From positions 1-64,000 of the forward strand of contig JAMCTA010000136.1 of assembly GCA_023381895.1 (NCBI GenBank): a DNA stretch of 64,000 bases, given 5' to 3'. Position 1 is the first letter of the stretch. Each line of letters opens with the position of its first letter. Positions 45,186-53,685 of this stretch are shown here, piece after piece. The stretch comes from Chloroflexota bacterium. Lineage in GTDB: Bacteria; Chloroflexota; UBA4733. Made by a program: the position numbers and the translations under genes. The notes beneath the pieces are model-generated. The model saw nothing but the letters and a program-made list of their open reading frames with translations, did not search any database and was not told the DNA's origin.

Positions 45186-45559
45186 TCGAGATCCTCTTTC
45201 AGTGACGCAATCGTGAGTTCGGGAACGGGGGAGCGAAGACGCCGGATACCGACGAACCCGATTAGCCCGAGGACGACTGTGAAGAGCAGCCAGGTCAGGA
45301 GGAGGCCAAGCCAGAAATGTCCGACCACATAGCCAAGAAGATCTGCTACCTCAAAGAAGATGACAAGGAAGAGCACGAGCACGAGCAGTGGTGCTGCCAC
45401 CAGGATAAGGGCGGCAGCCTTGACATCGTGCATAAGCTTGGCAATGAGCTCCTGCTTGGCGAGCGTGATCTCTTGGCGAACGAGGATTTGAAGCTCAGAT
45501 AGCAAGGCGCGACCGATGCCGAGTAAGCCCCGGCGCGGAGAGGCAGGAGGCGTCATCAT
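45149..45559 (-). CDS. phage-holin-superfamily (Actino_Hol_E/PF07332-type) membrane protein
   Basis: A 136-residue protein with a basic N terminus, a helical segment carrying QEITLAKQEL, then two long hydrophobic helices (about 48-72 and 80-104) and a C-terminal arginine-rich tail. This is the pattern of the putative Actinobacterial Holin-X/holin superfamily III proteins. They are chromosomal envelope proteins in spite of the name, not phage genes. It starts on an ATG overlapping the previous stop by four bases (ATGA). Confidence 0.8.
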   Translation of the reverse strand: MMTPPASPRRGLLGIGRALLSELQILVRQEITLAKQELIAKLMHDVKAAALILVAAPLLVLVLFLVIFFEVADLLGYVVGHFWLGLLLTWLLFTVVLGLIGFVGIRRLRSPVPELTIASLKEDLEWVRTQVRRISR

Positions 45560-45786
45560 CGGAGCGATCGTCCTACTATCACACCGCAGACGAGGGCGGC
45601 GCCCAGCAACGTCTCGGGACGTTCGACAATGGACTTCAGCTGTGCCGCCAGCGATCGAGGCATTCGTTGGACAGGTCGTGGTCCGATCGGGGGGGGCGGA
45701 GGCTTGGGGGCAGAAGAAGGAAGCTGAAGAGAGGACGAATCGCTTGGCAGCCCGGATAGCGTCACAGCATTCCCTTCCGTTGCCAT
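45556..45786 (-). CDS. small proline-rich membrane-tail protein
   Basis: A 76-residue protein. The N-terminal half is disordered, with the SSAPKPPPPPIGPRP proline run. A short amphipathic helix follows, and a C-terminal hydrophobic stretch (LLGAALVCGVIVG) ends in arginine. This resembles the C-tail-anchored small proteins (YqjD/ElaB-like) that pair with holin-superfamily and DUF3618 genes. It is first in the three-gene set, with GGAAGGGG upstream of its ATG. Confidence 0.7.
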   Translation of the reverse strand: MATEGNAVTLSGLPSDSSSLQLPSSAPKPPPPPIGPRPVQRMPRSLAAQLKSIVERPETLLGAALVCGVIVGRSLR

Positions 45787-46039
45787 GATGCCCCTTCCCT
45801 TCCTTCAGTAGCGCTTAGGCCACTGCTCACTGCCTGGTGACTGCGAGTCCAGTTTCGACAGTATCAAATCAGAAAGACGTCCTGCCTCCTTCTGAGACTG
45901 CCTGTAGCATACAGTTCACGCTGCTCCCGCAGTTATCACTGGAGTGTAACGCAACGCAGGAGATTGCTAGCCCACTCACCCACGACGCATAGGAGGGTGA
46001 GCGGTAGCGTATGCTACGCTGCCGCTGGGAGGTGACGGT
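45787..46039. other. divergent promoter region
   Basis: A 253-base gap between divergent genes. It should hold promoters for the membrane cassette and for the LLM oxidoreductase. The only clear element is a small hairpin near 46005-46025 (AGCGTA, three-base loop, TACGCT, extended by GC pairs), a possible operator just before the plus-strand gene. Confidence 0.35.
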
Positions 46040-47032
46040 GTGGTCGAAGCGATTCTGACGTACCACGTAGAGGGCGACCATCTGGATGCGGCCCGTGGGA
46101 CGCTGACTTCGGTTCTCGGGCAGGCGCAGCTTGCGGAGTGCCTCGGCTTTCGAGGGGTGTGGTTCGCAGAGCATCACTTCGGAGGCCACCGGAGTGTCAT
46201 GCCAGCTCCACTCCTGGCAGCTGCACATCTGGGCGCAATGACGGAACGCCTTCGGGTCGGCACGTCAGTAGTGTGTCTTCCATTGCACCACGCTGTTGAG
46301 ATTGCCGAACACGCGGCGCTCGTTGATGTTCTCACTGGTGGCCGTCTTGATCTAGGACTCGGAACTGGTAGTGCACCGCTCGACTTTGCTGTCTTCGGCA
46401 CAGATCCGGCTGAGCGACACAGCCGCTTCTCAGAAGGGCTTGTAATTCTCCGTCAGGCATTCAGTGGTGCGGTGATTGAGCACGGTGGAGAACAGCGCAA
46501 GCTCCCGGAAGTGCGCGTTCACCCCCAGCCGGTGCAGCGCTTTGACGAGATGGTCTGGATCGCCGCATCCAGTGAGGCGACTGCTCGACTTGCCGGGCAG
46601 TGGGGTGCTGGTTTGCAGCTACCCCGTGGTCGATCTCCGGAAGCGTATGTCCCCATCATCACGGCCTACCGGCAAGCGTGGAAAGAAGCTGGACATACCT
46701 CGGCATCCCCTCGGGTGTCGATAGCACGCTGCCTGTTCGTGGCGGACACACAGCAGGAAGCGCTCGCAAAGGTTGAGCGGGCAACCCGCCGCTTTGCCCG
46801 GCGCTGGGAGCCCAAGCTCGATCCGGATCTACCGATAGAACAACTGGTAGCGGAGCTGCACTTTGCAGTTGGTACACCAGAGAAGGTGCTGGAGCAGCTT
46901 TCTACGCTGCAACACGTGACCGGTCTGACGCATCTATCGGTCCAGCCACTGTGGGAGGATTTGCCGCGCGTGCTATCTGATGAGTCGCTGCATCTGTTGA
47001 GTGGCCAAGTCCTGCCTCAGCTGGCTATCTAG
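46040..47032 (+). CDS. luciferase-like (LLM family) oxidoreductase, possibly F420- or FMN-dependent
   Basis: A 330-residue TIM-barrel enzyme of the bacterial luciferase family. It has WFAEHHFGG near the N terminus, then LRVGTSVVCLPLHHAVEIAEHAALVDVLTGGRLDLGLGTG, a family signature. The cofactor, FMN or F420, is not decided by sequence alone. The GTG start at 46040 has GGGAGGTGA just upstream. It is followed by a long region without a convincing gene. Substrate unknown. Confidence 0.86.
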   Translation: MVEAILTYHVEGDHLDAARGTLTSVLGQAQLAECLGFRGVWFAEHHFGGHRSVMPAPLLAAAHLGAMTERLRVGTSVVCLPLHHAVEIAEHAALVDVLTGGRLDLGLGTGSAPLDFAVFGTDPAERHSRFSEGLVILRQAFSGAVIEHGGEQRKLPEVRVHPQPVQRFDEMVWIAASSEATARLAGQWGAGLQLPRGRSPEAYVPIITAYRQAWKEAGHTSASPRVSIARCLFVADTQQEALAKVERATRRFARRWEPKLDPDLPIEQLVAELHFAVGTPEKVLEQLSTLQHVTGLTHLSVQPLWEDLPRVLSDESLHLLSGQVLPQLAI

Positions 47033-47979
47033 GCCGAGCCTGACCATCTGCGACCGGACCTGCTTCGAGATGTGCGCGCTTCTCCACCACGGAGATCTGC
47101 TCTCCCTCCAAGACATAGGAGCTCTCGACCACAGTGAACGAGGGTGGAAAGCTCGGATCAGACGTGCCCGCCCTATCGCGACGATTGTTCCTTAAGGGCA
47201 CGAGAATCTGGGCACAAGGTTAGCTTGGGACTGGTTTCTGCGGCGTTCAGCTCCGTCAGGAAGCGGACAAGTAGAAGAACGTGGTGCCGTCACTAGAGCC
47301 TTCCCCTCTGGGAGCGTTCGCACATCTTCCACAATTGCCGCGCCGTGTCTTGTGGTGTCGCGGTCTGGTTAGAGGGGCAACGGGGCGCCTGGCAGTAGCC
47401 CTGGAGTGCTCGATCGTTCCGCATGCAGTGCGGATCGTCCAGCCGCCCTCCGTCGCCTCGTCTACCACGCTGCCTCCCCGGTCCACTCCAGCCGATCATC
47501 AGCAGCGTCAGCCTAGACCATCTTTCCGCGTCGCCTCACTGCTCCCTCGCTCTGCAAAACTTTGCGGCGCACTCGTCTAAGAGTCTAAGAGCGGCTAGTT
47601 TGAATTGCCTGTGTACCTTATGCTATCCTAGCGCGAACATTCGCATCCACGTGGAGCACTTACGCTCGGATTTACCAGGGTTTCTTAGTGGACGTGAGCG
47701 CTGCATTCCCGCTCTTGGAGGCCTCAGACGGCAGCAGTCGAGCTACGTTGCTGAGAGAAATAGCGTGAGACAGGGTCAGCAAGCCGTGCTTGTTCCACTC
47801 AGTGGTTGGCCCGACGGTGAGCTCGGTCCCGCGCTGACGGCAACCATCGATCCTGTTCTGACCGAGCGATGCGGCGCCGCCACGCTCAAGCGCCCCCGCG
47901 TAGTGCTCGACAGGGGTTGCACTCGGCTCATCTGACGTGCATCGTGGTGTTTCTTGAAGTTGTGAAGGGACCATGATCA
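47033..47979. other. 947-base region with no confident gene
   Basis: Frames of 60-170 residues occur on both strands (the longest at 47423-47935), but they are Arg/Pro/Ser-rich and lack start signals, composition or motifs of real proteins. A weak promoter candidate, TTGAAT (47600-47605) and TATCCT (47624-47629) spaced 18 bases, could serve the ba3 oxidase operon that starts at 47980. The region might be the decayed remains of one or more genes. Confidence 0.5.
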
Positions 47980-48108
47980 GTGTCGGACCCAGGTAAGAAG
48001 CCTTTCATGCCTCGCGGCGCCTTTGTCTTCGTGGTCTTGTTTCTCCTGGTCGCCACAACAGCGTGGATCGGAATGTACGTGATGCTTGTTGAGAGAGGAG
48101 GGTTCTAG
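47980..48108 (+). CDS. ba3-type cytochrome c oxidase subunit IIa-like small membrane protein
   Basis: A 42-residue protein from GTG at 47980. It has a short basic N-terminal tail, one hydrophobic helix (VFVVLFLLVATTAW) and a polar end (MLVERGGF). AAGGGA precedes it and its stop (48106-48108) abuts the subunit II start. Size, single helix and position match subunit IIa of Thermus-type ba3 oxidase. Because of its size it is easily missed. Confidence 0.75.
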   Translation: MSDPGKKPFMPRGAFVFVVLFLLVATTAWIGMYVMLVERGGF

Positions 48109-48624
48109 GTGCAACCAGACGCGCCGAAGAACGGTCAGCGGCCGAGCTACACTGACTATCTCCTTGAATCTGCATGGGTGCTGCCAAGCATCGCATTGCC
48201 AGTGGCCATGTTCGTTGCTCTCTTGGTGACGACATTCGTCGCAGGTGCTCAGATGCCTGGTATGACGGCGCACATCGATCCCGCGAAGATTGACACCACG
48301 GCTCCATTCGACAAGCCTGGTGTTGTACAGGTTGGGCCAAGTGAGTTCAATGTCGCCATGGTGGCCCAGACGTGGCAGTGGACGCCGAACACTATCAAGC
48401 TTCCAGTCGGTGCAAAAGTCCACTTCAGCATTGTAAGCCGGGATGTCACGCACGGCTTGCTCATCGATGGCACGAACGTCAACCTCATGATCGAGCCCGG
48501 TTACATTTCTCGCGGGACCTACACTTTCACGAAACCCGGAACCTATCGTTTCGTCTGTCAGGAGTATTGCGGGATCGGACATCAGACGATGATCGGACAA
48601 GTCATCGTGGGGGGGCAGCGGTAA
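48109..48624 (+). CDS. cytochrome c oxidase subunit II (ba3-type, CuA)
   Basis: Receives electrons at a dinuclear copper centre. The 171-residue protein has one N-terminal transmembrane helix (about 22-46) and an external cupredoxin domain. CuA ligands are complete: H115, C150, C154, H158 and M161 in CQEYCGIGHQTM. A single-helix subunit II is typical of B-type (ba3) oxidases; A-type enzymes have two. The GTG start lies directly after the small gene's stop, and the end overlaps subunit I (TAATG). Confidence 0.94.
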   Translation: MQPDAPKNGQRPSYTDYLLESAWVLPSIALPVAMFVALLVTTFVAGAQMPGMTAHIDPAKIDTTAPFDKPGVVQVGPSEFNVAMVAQTWQWTPNTIKLPVGAKVHFSIVSRDVTHGLLIDGTNVNLMIEPGYISRGTYTFTKPGTYRFVCQEYCGIGHQTMIGQVIVGGQR

Positions 48625-50294
48625 TGAGTGCTGTATTCACAGAGCAGCCTTTGACGGGGAACTTCCGCCGTCTTATTGGGGGTCACCTCACTGTCGCCTT
48701 TGTAGCCCTCGCGCTTGGTGGCTTGTTTGGCCTGTTTCAGGCTCTCAACTATGCCGGCATTAGTCTCTACCAAGTCGTCAATGCAGCGATTCCGAATCCA
48801 CTTCAGGTGAGCTACTACGAGGGACTAACCGTCCACGGCGTTCTACTAGCGCTCGTCTTCACAACCTTCTTCATCTGTGGCTTTCTCACGTATGTCACCG
48901 CTCGAAGCTTGGGGATGACTGAGCTCAGCCGCCGTGTGCAGTGGGCAAGTTGGTCGGTGATGCTCGTCGGGCTGGTCCTGGCGGCGGTCGCAATCCTCAG
49001 CAACACGGCGAGCGTGCTCTACACCTTCTATCCCCCACTCAAGGCCTCTCCACTCTTCTACATTGGTCTGACGCTGGTGGTGGCGGGAACTTGGCCGATC
49101 TCTGGAGACATGGCCATGTCTCTTCGCGCGTGGCGGCAGGGGCACCCTGGAGAGCGAACGCCGTTGCCGGCGTTCATGTCGGTGGTGACGATGATCATGT
49201 GGAGCATTGCGAGCATCGGCATTGCAGCAGAGATGGTGTTCCAGCTCATACCCTGGTCACTGGGGTTGCTACCAGGCATCGACCCGGAGCTCAACCGGAC
49301 TCTGTTCTGGTTTACGGGTCATCCCATTGTATACTTCTGGCTCTTACCAGCGTACGTCTCCTGGTATACCCTCGTGCCCCGACAGATGGGCGGTCGGTTG
49401 TTCAGTGATCCGGTCGCACGCTTCGGATTCCTCGTGTTCCTCGCCTTCTCTATCCCCGTGGGTCTACACCATCAACTCGAGGATCCCGGGGTCAGCCAAG
49501 CTTCGAAGCTCATCGAGGTTTTCTTCACGTTTCTCGTTTTCTTTCCCAGTCTATTGACGGCCTTTTCGCTTGTAGCGTCCTTTGAGAGTGTGGGCTGGGC
49601 ACACGGTGATCGCTTCTGGTTCTCTTGGGTGCGGCGTACTCCCTGGGGTGATCCATCCGTTGCTGCACAGCTTCTTGGAATGATCCTGTTCATTTTTGGC
49701 GGCTTCGGCGGCTTGATCCTAGCCTCTTACAACCTCAATGCCCTTGTTCACAATACGGTCTTCGTCGTAGGTCACTTCCACACGACTGTCGGGTCGGCGG
49801 TGACCTTATCTTTCATGGGGATTGCCTATTGGCTCGTGCCGTACCTAGCGGGACGCCCACTTGCGAGCAGGAGAATGGCGCAGGCACAGGTGTGGCTCTG
49901 GTTCGTCGGCATGATCATCTTTTCCTTTACGCTCCACTATCTCGGGCTCCAAGGCTTGCCACGCCGGACTGACGTGAGCACTATGCCAGCAATTCCGAGT
50001 AGCTGGTCATCGCTGTTTCCTCTCGTCGCGTTGGGAGGAATAATACTGGCCATCAGTGGGTTGCTGTTCTTACTCAACCTTGTTCTGACCATGGTGGCGA
50101 CGAAGAAGGCGGAGCAGGATGTCCCTCAGTTCGCCGGCTTCATCCACGGTCCTTTGGAGACTCCGAGCTTTCTCGATCGCATCAGCCCGTGGTTCGTCCT
50201 CACCGTGATCTTGATTCTGATCGGTTATGGACCAGTCTTCCTGCAGTTCATCGTGCATCCTGGGCCGCCTATTCCTGGGAAGGTCGTATGGTAG
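48624..50294 (+). CDS. cytochrome c oxidase subunit I (B-type, ba3)
   Basis: The proton-pumping haem-copper core that reduces oxygen. The 556-residue protein has about 13 transmembrane helices. Low-spin haem ligands are H71 and H386 of VVGHFHTT, with the high-spin haem ligand H384. CuB ligands are H233 (GHPIVY), H282 and H283 (GLHHQLEDPG), and the crosslinked Tyr is Y237. The pattern is the B-family type, without the D-channel motifs of A-type oxidases. The ATG at 48624 overlaps the subunit II stop. No subunit III or haem synthase gene is nearby. Confidence 0.95.
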   Translation: MSAVFTEQPLTGNFRRLIGGHLTVAFVALALGGLFGLFQALNYAGISLYQVVNAAIPNPLQVSYYEGLTVHGVLLALVFTTFFICGFLTYVTARSLGMTELSRRVQWASWSVMLVGLVLAAVAILSNTASVLYTFYPPLKASPLFYIGLTLVVAGTWPISGDMAMSLRAWRQGHPGERTPLPAFMSVVTMIMWSIASIGIAAEMVFQLIPWSLGLLPGIDPELNRTLFWFTGHPIVYFWLLPAYVSWYTLVPRQMGGRLFSDPVARFGFLVFLAFSIPVGLHHQLEDPGVSQASKLIEVFFTFLVFFPSLLTAFSLVASFESVGWAHGDRFWFSWVRRTPWGDPSVAAQLLGMILFIFGGFGGLILASYNLNALVHNTVFVVGHFHTTVGSAVTLSFMGIAYWLVPYLAGRPLASRRMAQAQVWLWFVGMIIFSFTLHYLGLQGLPRRTDVSTMPAIPSSWSSLFPLVALGGIILAISGLLFLLNLVLTMVATKKAEQDVPQFAGFIHGPLETPSFLDRISPWFVLTVILILIGYGPVFLQFIVHPGPPIPGKVVW

Positions 50295-50387
50295 CGGGCT
50301 ACTTGTAGGCTCATGAGAGCGGCTCGGGGGCTGCCACATCAGGTAGAATCGCGCTGTAACGGATCGAGCAGCATAGAATCTACTTGA

Positions 50388-52748
50388 GTGCAGCCCTCTG
50401 ACCGTGTCGCATCCCCCTTTAGCCTTCCCCTGGACGGAAGTGACATCATCGATGTCATCGAGGAGGGCATCGTACTGCTGGACACGTCCGGATGCATCCT
50501 CTTCACAAACCCGGCAGCTGCACAGATGCTAGGTTCTCCTCCGGAGTTACTGGTAGGCCGACAATTCCATCAAGCTTTTCATCATTCCCTTCCAGATGGG
50601 CAGTGGTACGCTGCTGAGGACAGCCCCGTGCTTGCCTGCCTGGTGGACGGCACAGTGCACCGTGTGTCCGGAGAAGTGTTCTGGAGAAGCGACGGTACCT
50701 CCTTCCCTACTGAACACGTGAGCTCACCGTTGCGACACAAAGGCAAAGTCGTCGGCGTCGTGCTCTCATTTCACGACATCTCAGCACGTTTGATCGCTGC
50801 GCGAGAGCAGACGAACCTCCTGAAACAAGCTGCGACGGCGGAGACGAAGTTCCGGTCACTGCTTGAGGCTGCGCCCGATGCCGTGGTCATCACCAACGAG
50901 CGGGGCGCTATTGTGTTAGTTAACAGACAAGCAGAAGAGACCTTCGGCTACAATCGGGATGAGATGCTGGGTCAGTCGGTGGAAATGCTCATGCCGCCCC
51001 GATATCGCCTCGCTCACCTCCGCCACCGTGCGTGGTACCAGCGTGACGCGCGCACTCGTCCTATGGGGGTAGGTCTCGACCTCCACGCGCAACGGAGAGA
51101 TGGCTCGGTCTTTCCAGTGGAGATCTCTCTGAGTCCGGTCACGGTCGGCGGTGAGTTGCTCATCTTCGCCATGGTCAGGGACATCACCGAACGTCTGCAC
51201 GTTCGAGAGGCCCTGCGCGACAGCGAGGAGCGGTTCCGCTTGCTGGTCCAGGATGTCGAGAACTACGCGATCTATCGGTTGACGCCTCAGGGCGTCGTTA
51301 CTAGCTGGAACGCCGGGGCTGAGCGCTTGTTGGGGTATAGCGAAGCAGAGGCCGTCGGACGCTCGTTCGCATCTTTCCACCCAATAGATGCTGCATCTCA
51401 AGAGTGGGTTGCCGCTCAGTTACGTGCGGCAGAGCAAGGCGGTAGGCATGAAGATGAATCTTGGCTTATGCGAAGGGATGGGACGCGCTTCTACGCCAAT
51501 ACCGTCATCACCGTGCTGCGTGACGAAAGGGCACAGCTCCGTGGCTTCGCGGTTGTTGCCCGCGACATGACGGCTCAGCGGCGGGCGGATGAGGAGCGAA
51601 CACGTCTGCTACAGCGAGAGCAGTTGGCGCGGCAAGCGGCAGAGCGCTTGGCAGCCGAGCGCGAGGCGATGCTGAACCATATTGCCGATGGTGTGATCAC
51701 TGCTGATAGCCAGGGGCGCGTCACCTACTCCAACGTGGCCGCACGACGACTTCTGGGTCGCGTCCCGCTGGGTGTGTCCCAGGAATCCGTCGTGAGGGAT
51801 GCGCCAGACGGCGATAGTGACGTACTGGCACCGCTCCGGAAGGCGTCCGAAGCCGGGATCGCTGCTCTCAACGAGGAGCTTACAGTTCAGCGTCATGATG
51901 GGACGCTCACCGTGTTGCAGAGCAGCGCGGCACCTGTGCAGACAGAAGACGGGCAGCGTCTGGGAGCGGTGATGACGCTGCATGATGTGACAGCGGCACG
52001 CGAAGTGGAGCGCGAGAAGGACGAGTTCCTCGCCAATGTCTCTCACGACCTGCGCACGCCACTCGGAGCCATCCGGATGTCGATTGGAGCACTGCTCGCC
52101 AACGAGCCACCGGAACTGGTGAACAAGCTTCACCGGCTCCTCATCAATATCGACGCTGCTTCAGAGCGGATGGCAAAGCTGGTGGATGATCTTCTGGAGC
52201 TGTCGCGCCTGCAGGCTGGGCGTGTACAGCTCCGTGTCGATCGCTGCGATCTCCGCAGCGTCGTTCGACACACGCTGCGTACCATTGAGCCTCTGTGCGA
52301 GGCACGCAGACAGCGAATCGTGAGCGAGTTGCCTCCGCGTTCCGTCTGGGTCACGATTGACCGCGAGCGCATCGAGCGAGCTGTCGTCAACCTCCTCAGT
52401 AACGCGCAGAAGTATGGCCGCGATGGTGGAACAGTGACGGTGAGCCTTCATACGCATGAGGAGCAGGTTGAGCTGGCGGTGTCTGATGATGGCGAAGGCA
52501 TCGCACCCGCCGACTGTGAGCGTATCTTCGATCGCTTCTACCGAGCGCCAGGGGCTCAGCCTAATCAGGGTAGCGGCCTGGGACTTCCTATTGCGCGTGG
52601 AATGGTGGAGTTGCACGGCGGTACCTTGAGCGTGGAGAGTACCCTTGGAAAGGGGAGCACATTCCTCCTCCGTTTGCCACTCGAGAAGAAGGTCAGGCGA
52701 GTGAGGGGCACGACGCTCAAAGATGATAGTGCGGGAGCAGTAGTGTGA
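50388..52748 (+). CDS. multi-PAS soluble sensor histidine kinase
   Basis: A 786-residue kinase with no transmembrane helix, so the signal is cytosolic. Four PAS domains follow one another (roughly 15-135, 150-275, 280-395, 425-535); the second has DAVVITNERGAIVLVNRQAEETFGY. A HisKA domain holds the phosphorylated histidine in NVSHDLRTPLGA, and HATPase_c has NLLSNAQKYG, DDGEGI and GSGLGLPIA. A TAGAAT lies just upstream of the GTG start, and no ribosome-binding site is visible, so a leaderless message is possible. It overlaps the response regulator gene by four bases (GTGA). Proximity to the ba3 oxidase hints at redox sensing. Confidence 0.94.
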   Translation: MQPSDRVASPFSLPLDGSDIIDVIEEGIVLLDTSGCILFTNPAAAQMLGSPPELLVGRQFHQAFHHSLPDGQWYAAEDSPVLACLVDGTVHRVSGEVFWRSDGTSFPTEHVSSPLRHKGKVVGVVLSFHDISARLIAAREQTNLLKQAATAETKFRSLLEAAPDAVVITNERGAIVLVNRQAEETFGYNRDEMLGQSVEMLMPPRYRLAHLRHRAWYQRDARTRPMGVGLDLHAQRRDGSVFPVEISLSPVTVGGELLIFAMVRDITERLHVREALRDSEERFRLLVQDVENYAIYRLTPQGVVTSWNAGAERLLGYSEAEAVGRSFASFHPIDAASQEWVAAQLRAAEQGGRHEDESWLMRRDGTRFYANTVITVLRDERAQLRGFAVVARDMTAQRRADEERTRLLQREQLARQAAERLAAEREAMLNHIADGVITADSQGRVTYSNVAARRLLGRVPLGVSQESVVRDAPDGDSDVLAPLRKASEAGIAALNEELTVQRHDGTLTVLQSSAAPVQTEDGQRLGAVMTLHDVTAAREVEREKDEFLANVSHDLRTPLGAIRMSIGALLANEPPELVNKLHRLLINIDAASERMAKLVDDLLELSRLQAGRVQLRVDRCDLRSVVRHTLRTIEPLCEARRQRIVSELPPRSVWVTIDRERIERAVVNLLSNAQKYGRDGGTVTVSLHTHEEQVELAVSDDGEGIAPADCERIFDRFYRAPGAQPNQGSGLGLPIARGMVELHGGTLSVESTLGKGSTFLLRLPLEKKVRRVRGTTLKDDSAGAVV

Positions 52749-53443
52749 GGGTTCTGGTCATTGACGATGATGCGCAGATGCTCGAGGCGGTCACGATCAG
52801 CCTTGAGCTTCACTGGCAGGATAGCCAGATCTTGGCGGCTCAGAATGGTGAAGAGGGCCTCAAGCTGTTTTTCGCTCATGACCCAGACGTCGTGCTCCTT
52901 GATGTGGCAATGCCTGGAAAGAACGGATTCGAGGTACTCAAAGAGATTCGTCAGGTATCCGATGTTCCGGTACTGATGATCACGGCTCGGGGTGAGGAGA
53001 CGGCACAAGTGCGGGGACTGGAACTCGGCGCAGATGACTACATTGTCAAACCCTTCAGTCACCTGGCGCTGCTCGCGCGCATCAAAGCCGTGTTGCGACG
53101 GACTGAAATGCCCCCCCCGGTTCGATCGCTGCCGGACTTCACAGCTGGCGACCTCTCAATCAACTTTCAGACGCAGACTGTGTATCTGAAGGGTGAGCTC
53201 GTGAACCTCACCCCGATTGAATACAAGCTGCTCTACCACCTAGTACGCAACGCAGGACGCGTGATGCCCCAAGCGGCACTGCTCGACCGGGTCTGGGGTT
53301 CCGACTACGACGCGACACCGGACTACCTTAAGGTGTATGTCAGCCGTCTCCGAGCGAAGCTGGAACATAGCGATGATTCTTCTGGCCACTTCATCGAGAC
53401 GGTTCGCGGGCTCGGCTATCGATTCATCCGTCCGAAAGAGTGA
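52745..53443 (+). CDS. OmpR/PhoB-family response regulator
   Basis: A 232-residue transcription factor. The receiver domain has the acidic pocket DDDA (7-9), phosphorylated D53 (LLDVAMPG), and the conserved Lys in IVKPF. The C-terminal winged helix carries the LTPIEYKLLYHLVRNAGRVM wing region, the recognition-helix area and the VYVSRLRAKL, VRGLGYRF signature. It overlaps the kinase gene, so the two form a pair. Targets are not visible here. Confidence 0.95.
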   Translation: MRVLVIDDDAQMLEAVTISLELHWQDSQILAAQNGEEGLKLFFAHDPDVVLLDVAMPGKNGFEVLKEIRQVSDVPVLMITARGEETAQVRGLELGADDYIVKPFSHLALLARIKAVLRRTEMPPPVRSLPDFTAGDLSINFQTQTVYLKGELVNLTPIEYKLLYHLVRNAGRVMPQAALLDRVWGSDYDATPDYLKVYVSRLRAKLEHSDDSSGHFIETVRGLGYRFIRPKE

Positions 53444-53685
53444 TTCGAGACACTATATTCTTGGGCCGAGACGGGCAGGGATTCCCTGTGCCGTTGCGTA
53501 TACTCACGGCGGTTGCTAGAGAGGTGACGCGTAATGATTCCGTCCCCGACCCGTCCCAGCAGTCTTTCTCTTTCCCATATGCTTGATTCTGCTATCCGCG
53601 ATCATCCTGTAGGTAACGCTATTCCTAGGCACCGGCGCTCGGGACGCTACATTCGTTCATAAGTCCAGCGAGGAGCGCAAGGGAC

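Noticed and set aside
45149..45559. Phage origin of the holin-superfamily gene
   Set aside because: It sits in a chromosomal three-gene membrane cassette with no phage genes nearby; the family name is misleading.
47423..47935. 170-residue plus-strand frame before the oxidase genes
   Set aside because: Arg/Ser/Pro-rich with no domain, no ribosome-binding site and no coherent hydrophobic pattern; read as chance in a gene-poor region.
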